The notes beneath the pieces were generated by a model, which searched no databases, was not told where the DNA came from, and worked only from the letters and a program-made list of their open reading frames with translations. Of a stretch of DNA of 64,000 bases, positions 43,951-53,684 are shown in pieces. The stretch spans positions 15,978 to 79,977 of the forward strand of contig CAJTRU010000008.1 in assembly GCA_910579085.1 (NCBI GenBank). Direction: 5' to 3'. The DNA comes from an uncultured Lachnospiraceae bacterium. Its GTDB lineage: Bacteria; Bacillota; Clostridia; Lachnospirales; Lachnospiraceae. A program made the translations under genes and the position numbers. Every line of letters starts with the position of its first letter. Positions within the stretch are counted from its first letter, which is position 1.

Positions 43951-45597
43951 ATGGTAAAAAAGATTATAACTTGTCTGCTTGTTTTTTGTCTTGCAATTGT
44001 ATTATTTAGTATATATAAAAATAAAGCTGTAAAAGAAGACGTCCAGCAAGAGAAGGAAACTAAAGTTTTTACAGCTTTTTTTGATACAACAGGCCAGCAG
44101 CTTGACAGTAATAACAGGATTAAAAAGAAAATTGCAGAAATAACAGGTGCGGAATGTGATGAGGAGTGGCTTAACGGAATGACGAGGGAAACTGCAATTA
44201 ATGATTATATTGCAGAAGGTGAATATCCTGATTTTATATCAGGATGCCAGGAATTCCTTGAGGCAGGGGCACTTCTTCCAGTGGACATGTACTGGGAAGA
44301 TTATCCTAATATATATAACTATATGTCACAGGATGAATGGGACAGGTTAAGGCAGGATGATGGGCATATTTACTGGATTCCGCAGTTCGGGGTAGTAAAT
44401 GGCAAAGACCAGGAAGTTATACACCAGAGTGAAGCTTTCTGGATACAGACACGTGTATTAAAATGGGCTGGATACCCGGATATACGTACTGTTGATGAAT
44501 ATTTTGCGCTTATTGGGGACTATGTAGAAGCAAATCCTGTAATGGAAGATGGCACACCAAATATCCCGTTTACAGTGCTGTGTGATGACTGGAGGTTTTT
44601 CTGCATGGAAAATGTACCACAATTCCTTGACGGCTATCCGAATGATGGATGCTGCATGGTAGACCCTGTAACCAGAAAGGTAATGGACTACAATATTACA
44701 CCAACAGCAAAAAGATATTTTAAAATACTAAACAGGGAATTTAAGAAGGGGATTATTGACCCTGAATCTTTTACAAGCACATATGAAGAATATATTGGGA
44801 AATTATCCACAGGCGCTGTCCTTGGAATGGTTGACCATTGGTGGGATTTTGCATATGATATCAATTCATCTTATGAGTATCTGGGGTTATCTGCGCAGGG
44901 ATGTAATTATGTCCCGCTTCCTATTACAATTTCAAGAGATATAAAAAACAAGTGGCATGTAAAACGCTCTAATGAACTTGATGTTTCAAGCGGGATTTCT
45001 GTTACCATATCCTGCAAGGATGTAAAAGGTGCGTTCCAGTTTATTAATGACCTGCTTGGACAGGAAGTCCAGAATTTAAGGTTCTGGGGAATTGAAGGCG
45101 AAGATTATGAAGTTGATGTAAATGGTTTGTTTTACAAGACTGAAAGCCAGGGCAGCAGGACTAACCAGCCTGTTTTACAGACGGGCCATTTCTGTTCATA
45201 TCCATATTTCCCAAGAAGGGAAGGTACAAGTGATGATGGTATTAATGCCTTTTCACCTGAACACCAGGAGGATATATTTTTTAATACACTGGCACAGGAT
45301 ATTAAAGAATGTTTTATAGCGTATGGGTGTAAAAATTATGTAGATATGCTTGGCAATAATGAACAGCCAGGAAAATGGTATCCTATGTACTCATATGCTT
45401 CAAAGCTTACTTATTCAACACAGGCGGGACGTGTCTGGAAGAGCATGGATGAAGTAAAAAAGCAATGGCTGCCATTGGTAGTAATGGCAGATAATTTTGA
45501 GAAAATGTGGAATAAGTATATGGAAGCGTATAAAGGGTGCAAGTCGGAAATTTTTTTTGAAAACCTGCAAGGTGAATTAAACCGCAGGATAAAGTAA
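43951..45597 (+). CDS. Second, membrane-anchored sugar-binding protein
   Basis: 548 residues. A paralogue of the lipoprotein at 40130 along its whole length (TAFFDTTGQQLDSNNRIKKKIAE, GEYPDFISG, RLRQDDGHIYWIPQFGVVNG, FLDGYPNDGCCMV). It differs at the N-terminus: a hydrophobic helix (about 4-22) is not followed by a proper lipobox, since the only cysteines lie inside the helix, so it is probably held by an uncleaved anchor. AAAGGGGAA precedes the ATG. The two binding proteins flank the permeases. They may widen the substrate range, or the second may present ligand to the YesM kinase or chemoreceptor (inference). Confidence 0.85.
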   Translation: MVKKIITCLLVFCLAIVLFSIYKNKAVKEDVQQEKETKVFTAFFDTTGQQLDSNNRIKKKIAEITGAECDEEWLNGMTRETAINDYIAEGEYPDFISGCQEFLEAGALLPVDMYWEDYPNIYNYMSQDEWDRLRQDDGHIYWIPQFGVVNGKDQEVIHQSEAFWIQTRVLKWAGYPDIRTVDEYFALIGDYVEANPVMEDGTPNIPFTVLCDDWRFFCMENVPQFLDGYPNDGCCMVDPVTRKVMDYNITPTAKRYFKILNREFKKGIIDPESFTSTYEEYIGKLSTGAVLGMVDHWWDFAYDINSSYEYLGLSAQGCNYVPLPITISRDIKNKWHVKRSNELDVSSGISVTISCKDVKGAFQFINDLLGQEVQNLRFWGIEGEDYEVDVNGLFYKTESQGSRTNQPVLQTGHFCSYPYFPRREGTSDDGINAFSPEHQEDIFFNTLAQDIKECFIAYGCKNYVDMLGNNEQPGKWYPMYSYASKLTYSTQAGRVWKSMDEVKKQWLPLVVMADNFEKMWNKYMEAYKGCKSEIFFENLQGELNRRIK

Positions 45598-45613
45598 AGG
45601 AAGGTTGTTATTT

Positions 45614-46753
45614 ATGGATTTTAATATAAATTATAAAAATGTTTTTGCAGAGGCAGGTTATTCCGATAAGGAAATAGAACAGAAAGTTTCAGACTGTTTT
45701 AATGAGATTTTTTATGGGGCAGATAAATTTTTCCATATGACAGAGGACGGGGAAATGGCTTACCTTGAAGATACAGGAAACCATGATGTACGTACAGAGG
45801 GAATGTCTTATGGGATGATGATATGTGTCCAGACAGGCCATAAGGAAGAATTTGACCTTTTATGGAAGTTTGCCAGGACTTATATGTATATGGATTATGG
45901 CAGGGATGCTGGTTATTTTGCGTGGTCAGTTGCTTGTGATGGCAAGAAAAATGCAGAATCACCAGCGCCTGATGGGGAGGAATTCTTTGCAATGGCACTT
46001 TTATTTGCTTCACACAGGTGGGGTGATGGCGAAGGGATTTTATGCTATTCAGAAGAGGCAAAAAAACTCCTGTATACCTGTATACACAAAGAAGAGAGTG
46101 GCAATGGGAGAAATATGTGGGATAAGGACAATTATCTGATAAGGTTTGTTCCAGAATGTGACTTTACTGACCCGTCATACCATTTACCACATTTTTACAG
46201 GCTTTTTGCTTTATGGGGCAATAAAGAGGACAGTTGTTTCTGGGAAAAAGCAGCACAGGCAAGCAGGGATTATTTACAAAAAGCATGTAATAGTATAACA
46301 GGTTTAAATCCTGAGTACAGTTATTTTGATGGTACACCATATGAAAAACAGGAAATATTTGGAAGGCATGACTGGTTTTATAGTGATGCTTACAGGACTA
46401 TTGCGAATATTGCACTTGACAATATATGGGCTGACATGGAAGATGACAGCTATAAACTGTGGAGCAGCAGCATAGCAGCAAAATTACAGCATCTCTTTGA
46501 CAGTAAAAATGAAGAAGGCTTTAATATAGTTTATACAACTGATGGCACAAAAACAGAAGAAAAGGTACTTCATCCTGCCGGGCTGCTTGCAACAATTGCA
46601 CAAGCATCTTTAATAAGCAGTGATGCATCTGCATTAAGATGGGTGCGTATATTCTGGAACACCCCAATGAGGACAGGGGACAGAAGGTATTATGATAACT
46701 GCCTGTATATGTTTGCAGTGCTTGCATTAAGCGGAAAGTACAGGATATGGTAA
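45614..46753 (+). CDS. GH8 reducing-end xylose-releasing exo-oligoxylanase
   Basis: 379 residues, no signal peptide. The GH8 (alpha/alpha)6 barrel features of Rex enzymes are present. The general acid Glu62 lies in VRTEGMSYGMMI, the general base Asp258 in FYSDAYRT, and the N-terminal segment resembles NVFAEAGYSDKEI. These enzymes cut single xylose units from the reducing end of oligosaccharides of three or more units, complementing the non-reducing-end GH43 and GH3 enzymes. The start at 45614 follows GGAAGG; a TTG at 45605 is in frame but less well placed. The gene follows the second binding protein by 16 bases and ends 7 bases before the solo foldback arm. Confidence 0.92.
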   Translation: MDFNINYKNVFAEAGYSDKEIEQKVSDCFNEIFYGADKFFHMTEDGEMAYLEDTGNHDVRTEGMSYGMMICVQTGHKEEFDLLWKFARTYMYMDYGRDAGYFAWSVACDGKKNAESPAPDGEEFFAMALLFASHRWGDGEGILCYSEEAKKLLYTCIHKEESGNGRNMWDKDNYLIRFVPECDFTDPSYHLPHFYRLFALWGNKEDSCFWEKAAQASRDYLQKACNSITGLNPEYSYFDGTPYEKQEIFGRHDWFYSDAYRTIANIALDNIWADMEDDSYKLWSSSIAAKLQHLFDSKNEEGFNIVYTTDGTKTEEKVLHPAGLLATIAQASLISSDASALRWVRIFWNTPMRTGDRRYYDNCLYMFAVLALSGKYRIW

Positions 46754-46760
46754 GGCTGGT

Positions 46761-47011
46761 AATTTCCAGTTATCTTGTGTTAGTGTAATTTGGCGTGCAG
46801 ACGGTTTCTGTGCCAGAGCCAGAATATTCCGTACAGGGGTACGCTTCCGCTACGGTGGCATACGCAGCGGCGCATAAAATCCCAAAGTACGGGATTTAAA
46901 CGCCGGCGATGCCAAAGTACCCCTTTTACGGAATAATTCATGGCATCTGGTACGCAAAACCTGTCATCAAAAACTTACATTAAAACACAAAATAAACAGA
47001 TAACTGGAAAT
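46761..47011. mobile_element. Solo arm of the foldback element family
   Basis: AATTTCCAGTTATC to GATAACTGGAAAT, 251 bases, almost identical to the left arm of element 2 (28113-28354), including the AAATCCC/GGGATTT apex. It lies between convergent genes, 7 bases after the GH8 stop and 32 bases from the stop of the membrane protein gene. The long imperfect hairpin (GTGCCAGAGCC...GGGGTAC with GTACCCC...GGCATCTGGCAC) could terminate both transcripts. Confidence 0.8.
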
Positions 47012-47043
47012 CAAAGAAATTTATGAAACGGACGTGTGTTTTG

Positions 47044-47874
47044 TTATGCACATAGTATAGTCATAATGCATACAGATATAATACATATAATGCTTCCTGT
47101 TCTTTTCTTTGGTGACATCCCGCTTCCTTTAACCAGCCCTGCTATAAATAATACAAGAAGTTGTACAGGCTGTATAAGTGCATAAAAGTAAAGGTTAGCT
47201 GTAGCAGCAAGTGCTTCTGTCAACAGGCCTGTAGCATTGGGAATTCTTGTAGTACATGCTGCCAGAAATCCCTTTTTTGATACAAGTTTTTTAATATCCA
47301 GTTTAGGAAGCTGTATAACTGATGTTACAGACAGTACAATTATTAAGATTGTTACAGAATTACCATAGCCTGTTGCTTCCCTCATATGTACGCCATACAT
47401 AAGTTTGGAAAATATGTAAAATATACAGACAGGAATGGTTTTCATCAGGTTTTTTTTACCAGTGCTGCTATCTTTAACTATAATATAAATCCCAAATAAC
47501 AAAAATGCTGCAAGTATAAGCATATCTGCCCTTAAAGCATTTTTGCCATTGTATACATTATACAAATATGATAAAACAACATTTATTCCAAGCCATACTT
47601 TAAGCTCATATGGTTCCATAAATTTAAGCAGTACAGAAGTCGTGTAAAGTTCCATAAGCTTCCATACTACAAGAAAAACCAATAATATAAAGCTTTTACT
47701 GCCTGTCTGGAAATCCCATCCAGTAAAAGGCAGCAGGAACAGCAGCCATAAAACTGTAGCAGCAGAAACAATAAACGTATATTCTGCTGGATTACATTTA
47801 AGTTTTGCAGCTATATATTTATCACCAAATGCTGTAATACTATAAGAAATTACCGTAAGGAATGGCCATATCAT
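47044..47874 (-). CDS. DMT-superfamily-like integral membrane protein
   Basis: 276 residues with about ten hydrophobic segments separated by short loops. It has the size and two-half layout of drug/metabolite (EamA-type) transporters: the first half begins FLTVISYSITAFGDKYIAAK, the second half ends with AATANLYFYALIQPVQLLVLFIAGLV. I see no specificity motif. AAGAGGTA lies before the ATG. It is monocistronic and convergent with the importer operon. Possible roles are sugar, metabolite or lipid export; none can be chosen from sequence. Confidence 0.7.
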   Translation of the reverse strand: MIWPFLTVISYSITAFGDKYIAAKLKCNPAEYTFIVSAATVLWLLFLLPFTGWDFQTGSKSFILLVFLVVWKLMELYTTSVLLKFMEPYELKVWLGINVVLSYLYNVYNGKNALRADMLILAAFLLFGIYIIVKDSSTGKKNLMKTIPVCIFYIFSKLMYGVHMREATGYGNSVTILIIVLSVTSVIQLPKLDIKKLVSKKGFLAACTTRIPNATGLLTEALAATANLYFYALIQPVQLLVLFIAGLVKGSGMSPKKRTGSIICIISVCIMTILCA

Positions 47875-48121
47875 TTTATATACCTCTTTTCAACAATTTT
47901 CCATAAATATTAAGGAATTCCTGTATATTGTATAAAAAACCAGGATATGCTGTTATATTATCTAATATTTCTTTTATTTTCAATCCTAATTAAGCTATAT
48001 TACTTAATTACTATAATTTCCCCCTGTTTTTTCAATAATTTAATGGGGTAAAGCTTGAAAAAACATAATTATAATAAAAAATGTAAATAGTATAGGCCAA
48101 TAAAAGAACAGGAGGAGTTAT

Positions 48122-51100
48122 ATGGTAAAATGGAAAAAATTATTAAAGAAGCCACTTTGTATGGTTTTATGCAGTGCAATGGTGGTAACAAGTGGGAATT
48201 TTACTGTTCCAGGAATGGCAGGGACAGTAAAAGCAGCAGAGGGGGCAGCAGAAAGTATAAATCTTATAGGAAATCCTTCATTTGACTATGTAGAGGGTGG
48301 CAAAGCTGGATGGTGGTACTATGATAATGGCGAAGTACAGGAAGACGGACAGGGCCATGATACAGGCAAATATATAAAAATTTCTAGTGCAAGTACTTCT
48401 GCTTCGTTAGGGGAAAATATTAAAGCCTATTTAGAAAGCCAGGATATTGGAATTGAAAACAATACAGAATATGAATTTAGCTTCTGGGTAAAGGCTGATA
48501 AAAGCAGCCAGGATGTAAAAGTTAAAGCAGAATTGTTAGTAGAAAAGAATGGAGATTATCCTAGTGCCAGTGATAGCGGATGGACATTTAACACTACAGA
48601 GGTTACTGTTTCAGATGAATGGCAGGAAGTTACAGGAAGTTTTACAACAAATTATACAGAAGGCCAGGATGGTGAACCAGATTTTGATGGCCTGCACTTT
48701 AAAATTACAGGGACAAGTACAGAAGCAGTTTCATTTTATGCTGATGATGTTTCACTGGTTAAGAAAGAAGTTGCAGAAGAACCAGGTGGCACTGTACCTT
48801 CAGGGAGTGGCAATATTTTATCCAATCCTTCTTTTGATGGCAATACAGATGAATGGTTTGCGACAACAGCAAATGAAGCAGCAAAGCTTGAATATGTATC
48901 TAAAGACGGACATGATGATATTGGCGGCTGTGTAAAAGTATATGACAGGGATGAGAACTGGAATTCGCTTGCACAGGATATTAAAAATAAGGTTAAAAAT
49001 AAGACAAAGTATAATTTTAGCTGCTGGGTTAAACTAGGTGATGAATATAGTGCAGAGTCAACAGTGAAGGCAGGTCTTACTATAAATTCAACTGGTGATA
49101 ATGAAGGCAAAGATATTTATGATGGATGGGGAATTTCAAATAATACAGTTAAAGCTTCTAAAGATGAATGGAGACAGATTAAGGGAAGTTTTATGGCAAA
49201 CTGGAATGGTACTCTTTCTCAGTTACAGTTTAAAGTTGCTGATGAAAATAATACAAATTCCTTTTATGTAGATAACCTTTCCATTACAGAAGATAAACCA
49301 ACAGAAAATATTCCAGATGAAGAACCAGGTGGAAATATTCCTGAAAAGGGTACAAATATTTTAGACAATCCTTCATTTGATGGCAATACAGATGGATGGT
49401 TTGCAACAACAGCAAAGGAAGCAGCAAAACTTGAATATGTACCTGAAGGCGGACATGATGGTATTGGTGGCTGTGTAAAAGTATATGACAGGGATGAGAA
49501 CTGGAATTCGCTTGCACAGGATATTAAAAATAAGGTTAAAAATAAGACAAAGTATAATTTTAGCTGCTGGGTTAAGCTAGGTGATGAATATAGTGCAGAG
49601 TCAATAGTTAAGGCAGGACTTACAATACAGTCAGACGGCGATAATAATGGTGAACCTGTTTATGATGGCTGGGGTATTGCAAACAATACAGTTACAGCTT
49701 CTAAGGATGAATGGAGACAGATTAAGGGAAGTTTTATGGCAAACTGGAATGGTACTCTTTCACAGTTACAGTTTAAAGTTGCTGATGAAAATAATACAAA
49801 TTCCTTTTATGTGGATAATCTCTCCATTACGGAAAATGAAGCAGATTTATCAATAGAGCAGGATATCCCGTCATTAAAGGATTACTTTGCCAGTGTAAAC
49901 CCGAAGCATGATTTCAAGGTTGGTACTGCACTTACAGCAGATATTCTTTCTAATGACAATAAAATGCAGCTTGTCAAGAAACACTATAACAGTGTGACAG
50001 CAGGCAATGAAATGAAGCCGGATTATATTATTAAAGGGCTGAATGAAGATGGCAGTTTAAAGCTTGATTTTTCTACACCAGATGCCATGCTTGACGCTTT
50101 CTGGGAACATAACCAGGGTAAAGCTGAAAAAGACCAGATACATATACGTGGGCATGTGCTTTGCTGGCACTCACAGACACCAGATTTCTTCTTTAAAGAT
50201 ACAGAAGGCAATCTTCTTAGCAAAGATGCAATGAATGCAAGAATTGAAGAATATATTAAAAAGGTGCTTGAACATGTAAATGAAAAGTATCCAGGGCTTA
50301 TATACTGCTGGGATGTTGTAAATGAAGCAATTATCCCTTCTGATGGTGAAAAAGGCGGCTTAAGGGTTTATGCTGGCGGCAGGGAAACATTCTACCACCA
50401 GATTTATAAAGACAGCAATGAGTACATTATAAATGCGTTTACATATGCAGATAAATATGCAGAAGAAGGCGTTAAGCTTTTCTATAATGATTATGGTGAA
50501 ACAGAACCAACAAAAGTAAAATACATTTCTGAGCTTGCAGATGCAATAAATGCAGGCGGCGGAAGAATTGACGGCATTGGTATGCAGTCACATTATTCAA
50601 TGGAATCACCAGGTGCAGAGGAATTTTATAATGCCATTACAGAATATGGCAGGCATGTGGATGAAGTGCAGATTACAGAGCTTGACATGCTTGCAAGCAA
50701 AAGCTATGACGGAAGTGATGCACAGAAGGAAGCAGAACTGGTTAAGCAGGCATACCGCTATAAGGAATTTGTTGATACAATACTTAAAGCAAAAGATGAT
50801 GGTACTAATATAACTGCATTAGTATTCTGGGGCGTGGCAGATGATGACTCATGGTTAATTTCCCCTGAATTTTCAGATGGAAGACACAATATGCCACTGC
50901 TGTTTGATGAGAACCTTAAAGCAAAACCAGCATACTGGGCAATTGTTGACCCTTCAAAGCTTGCGCCAAACATAAATGAAGCAGATGTACTTGAAAGCAG
51001 CAAAGACTGGTCTCTTGCTTCACCTGTAAATATTGGTACAGATGGCAAAACATCCATGAAACTTTTATGGAATGACGGAAAGCTTTTTGTGCAGGTAACT

Positions 51101-53434
51101 GTAAAAGATGGTACATCTGATGCAGGTGATAAAGTAACTATTTACCTGGATAAAGAAAATTCCAAGTCAGAAAATACTGATGGTGTTGAAAAAATTACTA
51201 TTAACAGAAATGACGCGGAAGCGGCAACAGACGGGTATGTAGCAGAAGCAGAGTTTGCTATTGCTGGCAAGGCTGCTAATGCAAAACTTGGCCTTGATGT
51301 AGTAGTTTATGATGCAGCAGCAGGGACTTCACAGTGCTGGAATGATTTCCAGATGAAGCAGGATGAAAGAAGCAAATACTATGGTACAATAACATTAAAG
51401 CCTTTTATGGTAATTACAAAAGGTTCTGCCGTTATAGATGGTGAAGCTGAAAGTGTATGGAATGATATAACACCGCATAAACTTACAGTTAATTCTAATC
51501 CTTCTGTTTCTACAAAAGGAAATGTAAAAGCTATGTGGGATGAAAATTATCTCTATGTACTTGCAGATATACAGGACGAAGTGCTTAACAATGATAATCC
51601 GGATGCATGGGAACAGGATTCATTTGAAATATTTGTAGATGAGAATAATGGCAAAACTGCAAATTATGAGGAAGATGACTGCCAGTACAGAATAAGCTAT
51701 AAGAATGAATTAAGCTTTAATGGCCCAAACTGCAATGCAGACAATATCCAGAGTGCAGTAAAAGAAACTGCATATGGCTATATCGTAGAAGCAAAAATCA
51801 AGTTTAATAAAGTAAAGGGTGCAGAAAATAACCTTATAGGTGTTGATTTCCAGATTAATGATGCAGATGCTTCTGGAAGGCGTGTTGCTACAATTAACTG
51901 GTATGATGCTTCTGGAATGGGATATGCACAGCCAGGAGTTTTTGGTACTGCAAAGCTTGTAGCAGGGGCTTCTGTGCCAACAAAGAAACCAGGGCAGGTT
52001 GTTATACCTCCATATGCAGTATATACACCAGTACCAGAAAGTACACCAGCACAGAGTGCAGCGCCAGAAGGTACAGCAGAACCAGCAGAAAGTGCAGCAC
52101 CAGGCAGTTCTGCACAGCCAGGAGGTACACAGGCACCAGCAGAAAGTGCAGCGCCAGAAGGCACAGCAGCACCAGGGACTACTACTGAGATTACAAAAGA
52201 CGATGTAACAGGTGCAATTAAAGAAACCACTACTACAGTAGAAGGTAATAAAACAACAGTAATAGAAAAGGTAACTCTCCCTGGCAATATCCAGAATATT
52301 AAAGAAACTGTAACAGAAAATATAGACGGGTTAATAAAAACAACAGAAAAATACAGCAGCAGTGTGGTAAATGCTGTAATGGTTACAAATAAAACTTCTA
52401 AGACAGATGGTACAATTGTAGAGTCAGATTCTGTTATTTATACAGGTGTTTCAGATATTAACAGTAATTATTCTGCTAAAGTAAATATACCAGAAAGTTT
52501 CATGTTAAATGCAAAAGAAGCAGCTGTAAAGAATGTTGGCATTTATATTGAAAAACCTACAGTTGATGCAGTTATAGCCAACCAGGGACGCAAAATGGTT
52601 GTAAAAGTGGCAGTTCCTGATGTAGATGGTGTATCTGTTGGAAAAGTTGTAGTTACAAAAGAAAGCATATCAAGTGCCTTAAATGGTTCAAGAAAACTTG
52701 TAGTTAAAATTGAAAATGCAAGGCCAGAAGAGTCCTTTACTGTTACAATACCACAGAGTGAACTGAAAAAGATGAAAAGTGACATTGATATAACCGTAAA
52801 GACTAAAAAAGTACCAGATGCAGACAGCAGCATAAAAGAAAATATAGAGAATATATTATCTGCTAATGGCGTTAAAACAGGTAATTCCTATATTGTATCT
52901 GTAGCAGGCAATAATACTAAAGGCGGAATAAAGGTTTCATCACCTGTACTTGCCCCGTCTGTAAAGACTGGTGACAGTGTATATGTATACTGCTATAATA
53001 ATAAGACAGGAAAGCTTGAAGAAATTGCTAACAGTAAGAGAGTTGTACTTGATGATGGCATGGCAGGGATTGAATGTTATCCTGGAAATAATTATGTAGT
53101 TACAGATAAAGAATTAAGCGGCAAAAATGTAGTTACTCTTACCGGAAGTACAAAAGTTTCTGTTAAAAAAGCTTCTGTTAAGAAGGGCAGCAGTACAAAG
53201 GTTAATGTTAAACTGCCTTCACAGCTTGTATTAAAAGCAAGCCTGAAAAAGAGCGTGCCTTATGGAAAACAGGCAGCAGTTGTTACATTTAAGTCTTCAG
53301 ACAATAGCATTGCCAAAGTATCAAAAGATGGTACAGTCAAAGCAAAAGGCGAAGGCAAAGCTGTAATAACTGTAAAAGTAAAACTTGCAGATGGCAAAAC
53401 TAAAACATTTAAGAAAAAAGTAACTATAAAATAG
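48122..53434 (+). CDS. Secreted modular GH10 xylanase with three CBM22-like modules
   Basis: 1770 residues. Order: signal peptide (1 to about 39, AxA cleavage near TVKA-AEG); three CBM22/CBM4_9-like modules (about 45-210, 230-390, 411-573), the last two near-identical. The GH10 catalytic barrel (about 580-946) has acid/base Glu735 in WDVVNEAI, nucleophile Glu853 in ITELDML, and HVLCWHSQTP. Two CBM9-like modules (about 950-1085, 1095-1285) follow, then a Pro/Ala/Ser/Glu linker of about 75 residues and an unassigned region of about 340 residues. The end is a lysine-rich Big2 module (about 1680-1770). It cleaves xylan backbone outside the cell. No sortase signal, SLH or dockerin is visible. AGGAGGAG precedes the ATG. 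The adjacent paralogue at 53685 lacks two CBMs and the unassigned region. Confidence 0.95.
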   Translation: MVKWKKLLKKPLCMVLCSAMVVTSGNFTVPGMAGTVKAAEGAAESINLIGNPSFDYVEGGKAGWWYYDNGEVQEDGQGHDTGKYIKISSASTSASLGENIKAYLESQDIGIENNTEYEFSFWVKADKSSQDVKVKAELLVEKNGDYPSASDSGWTFNTTEVTVSDEWQEVTGSFTTNYTEGQDGEPDFDGLHFKITGTSTEAVSFYADDVSLVKKEVAEEPGGTVPSGSGNILSNPSFDGNTDEWFATTANEAAKLEYVSKDGHDDIGGCVKVYDRDENWNSLAQDIKNKVKNKTKYNFSCWVKLGDEYSAESTVKAGLTINSTGDNEGKDIYDGWGISNNTVKASKDEWRQIKGSFMANWNGTLSQLQFKVADENNTNSFYVDNLSITEDKPTENIPDEEPGGNIPEKGTNILDNPSFDGNTDGWFATTAKEAAKLEYVPEGGHDGIGGCVKVYDRDENWNSLAQDIKNKVKNKTKYNFSCWVKLGDEYSAESIVKAGLTIQSDGDNNGEPVYDGWGIANNTVTASKDEWRQIKGSFMANWNGTLSQLQFKVADENNTNSFYVDNLSITENEADLSIEQDIPSLKDYFASVNPKHDFKVGTALTADILSNDNKMQLVKKHYNSVTAGNEMKPDYIIKGLNEDGSLKLDFSTPDAMLDAFWEHNQGKAEKDQIHIRGHVLCWHSQTPDFFFKDTEGNLLSKDAMNARIEEYIKKVLEHVNEKYPGLIYCWDVVNEAIIPSDGEKGGLRVYAGGRETFYHQIYKDSNEYIINAFTYADKYAEEGVKLFYNDYGETEPTKVKYISELADAINAGGGRIDGIGMQSHYSMESPGAEEFYNAITEYGRHVDEVQITELDMLASKSYDGSDAQKEAELVKQAYRYKEFVDTILKAKDDGTNITALVFWGVADDDSWLISPEFSDGRHNMPLLFDENLKAKPAYWAIVDPSKLAPNINEADVLESSKDWSLASPVNIGTDGKTSMKLLWNDGKLFVQVTVKDGTSDAGDKVTIYLDKENSKSENTDGVEKITINRNDAEAATDGYVAEAEFAIAGKAANAKLGLDVVVYDAAAGTSQCWNDFQMKQDERSKYYGTITLKPFMVITKGSAVIDGEAESVWNDITPHKLTVNSNPSVSTKGNVKAMWDENYLYVLADIQDEVLNNDNPDAWEQDSFEIFVDENNGKTANYEEDDCQYRISYKNELSFNGPNCNADNIQSAVKETAYGYIVEAKIKFNKVKGAENNLIGVDFQINDADASGRRVATINWYDASGMGYAQPGVFGTAKLVAGASVPTKKPGQVVIPPYAVYTPVPESTPAQSAAPEGTAEPAESAAPGSSAQPGGTQAPAESAAPEGTAAPGTTTEITKDDVTGAIKETTTTVEGNKTTVIEKVTLPGNIQNIKETVTENIDGLIKTTEKYSSSVVNAVMVTNKTSKTDGTIVESDSVIYTGVSDINSNYSAKVNIPESFMLNAKEAAVKNVGIYIEKPTVDAVIANQGRKMVVKVAVPDVDGVSVGKVVVTKESISSALNGSRKLVVKIENARPEESFTVTIPQSELKKMKSDIDITVKTKKVPDADSSIKENIENILSANGVKTGNSYIVSVAGNNTKGGIKVSSPVLAPSVKTGDSVYVYCYNNKTGKLEEIANSKRVVLDDGMAGIECYPGNNYVVTDKELSGKNVVTLTGSTKVSVKKASVKKGSSTKVNVKLPSQLVLKASLKKSVPYGKQAAVVTFKSSDNSIAKVSKDGTVKAKGEGKAVITVKVKLADGKTKTFKKKVTIK
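48810..49896 (+). repeat. In-frame 543-bp tandem duplication of a CBM module
   Basis: Two successive 181-codon units encode near-identical CBM22-like modules. Stretches such as 48941-49063 and 49484-49606 are identical except for a few bases. The period of 543 bases keeps frame. The linker between units (TEDKPTENIPDEEPGG) is part of the repeat. Confidence 0.85.
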
Positions 53435-53467
53435 GCCTATAAAGCAATATATTACTATTTTATAAGG

Positions 53468-53506
53468 CAGCCCCATTGTTTTAACAGTGGGGCTGTTTGT
53501 TTTTTC
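53468..53506 (+). terminator. Terminator of the first xylanase gene
   Basis: CAGCCCCA pairs with TGGGGCTG and is followed by TTTGTTTTTT. The remaining 53507-53684 gap has no gene and should hold the promoter of the next xylanase. Confidence 0.85.
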
Positions 53507-53684
53507 TATAATTTATACCTGTTTTTTCTATAATTCACTAGGACAAAATTTTATACAGAATATTTATAATAATAAATGGAATACAGTAAGACAGATATCA
53601 GATAGTGGATGCCAGGACATTCTTAAGTAATATTCTGATATTTGTTTACAGTGTTGAAATTACAATGATTGGAGGAGGTTTTAT

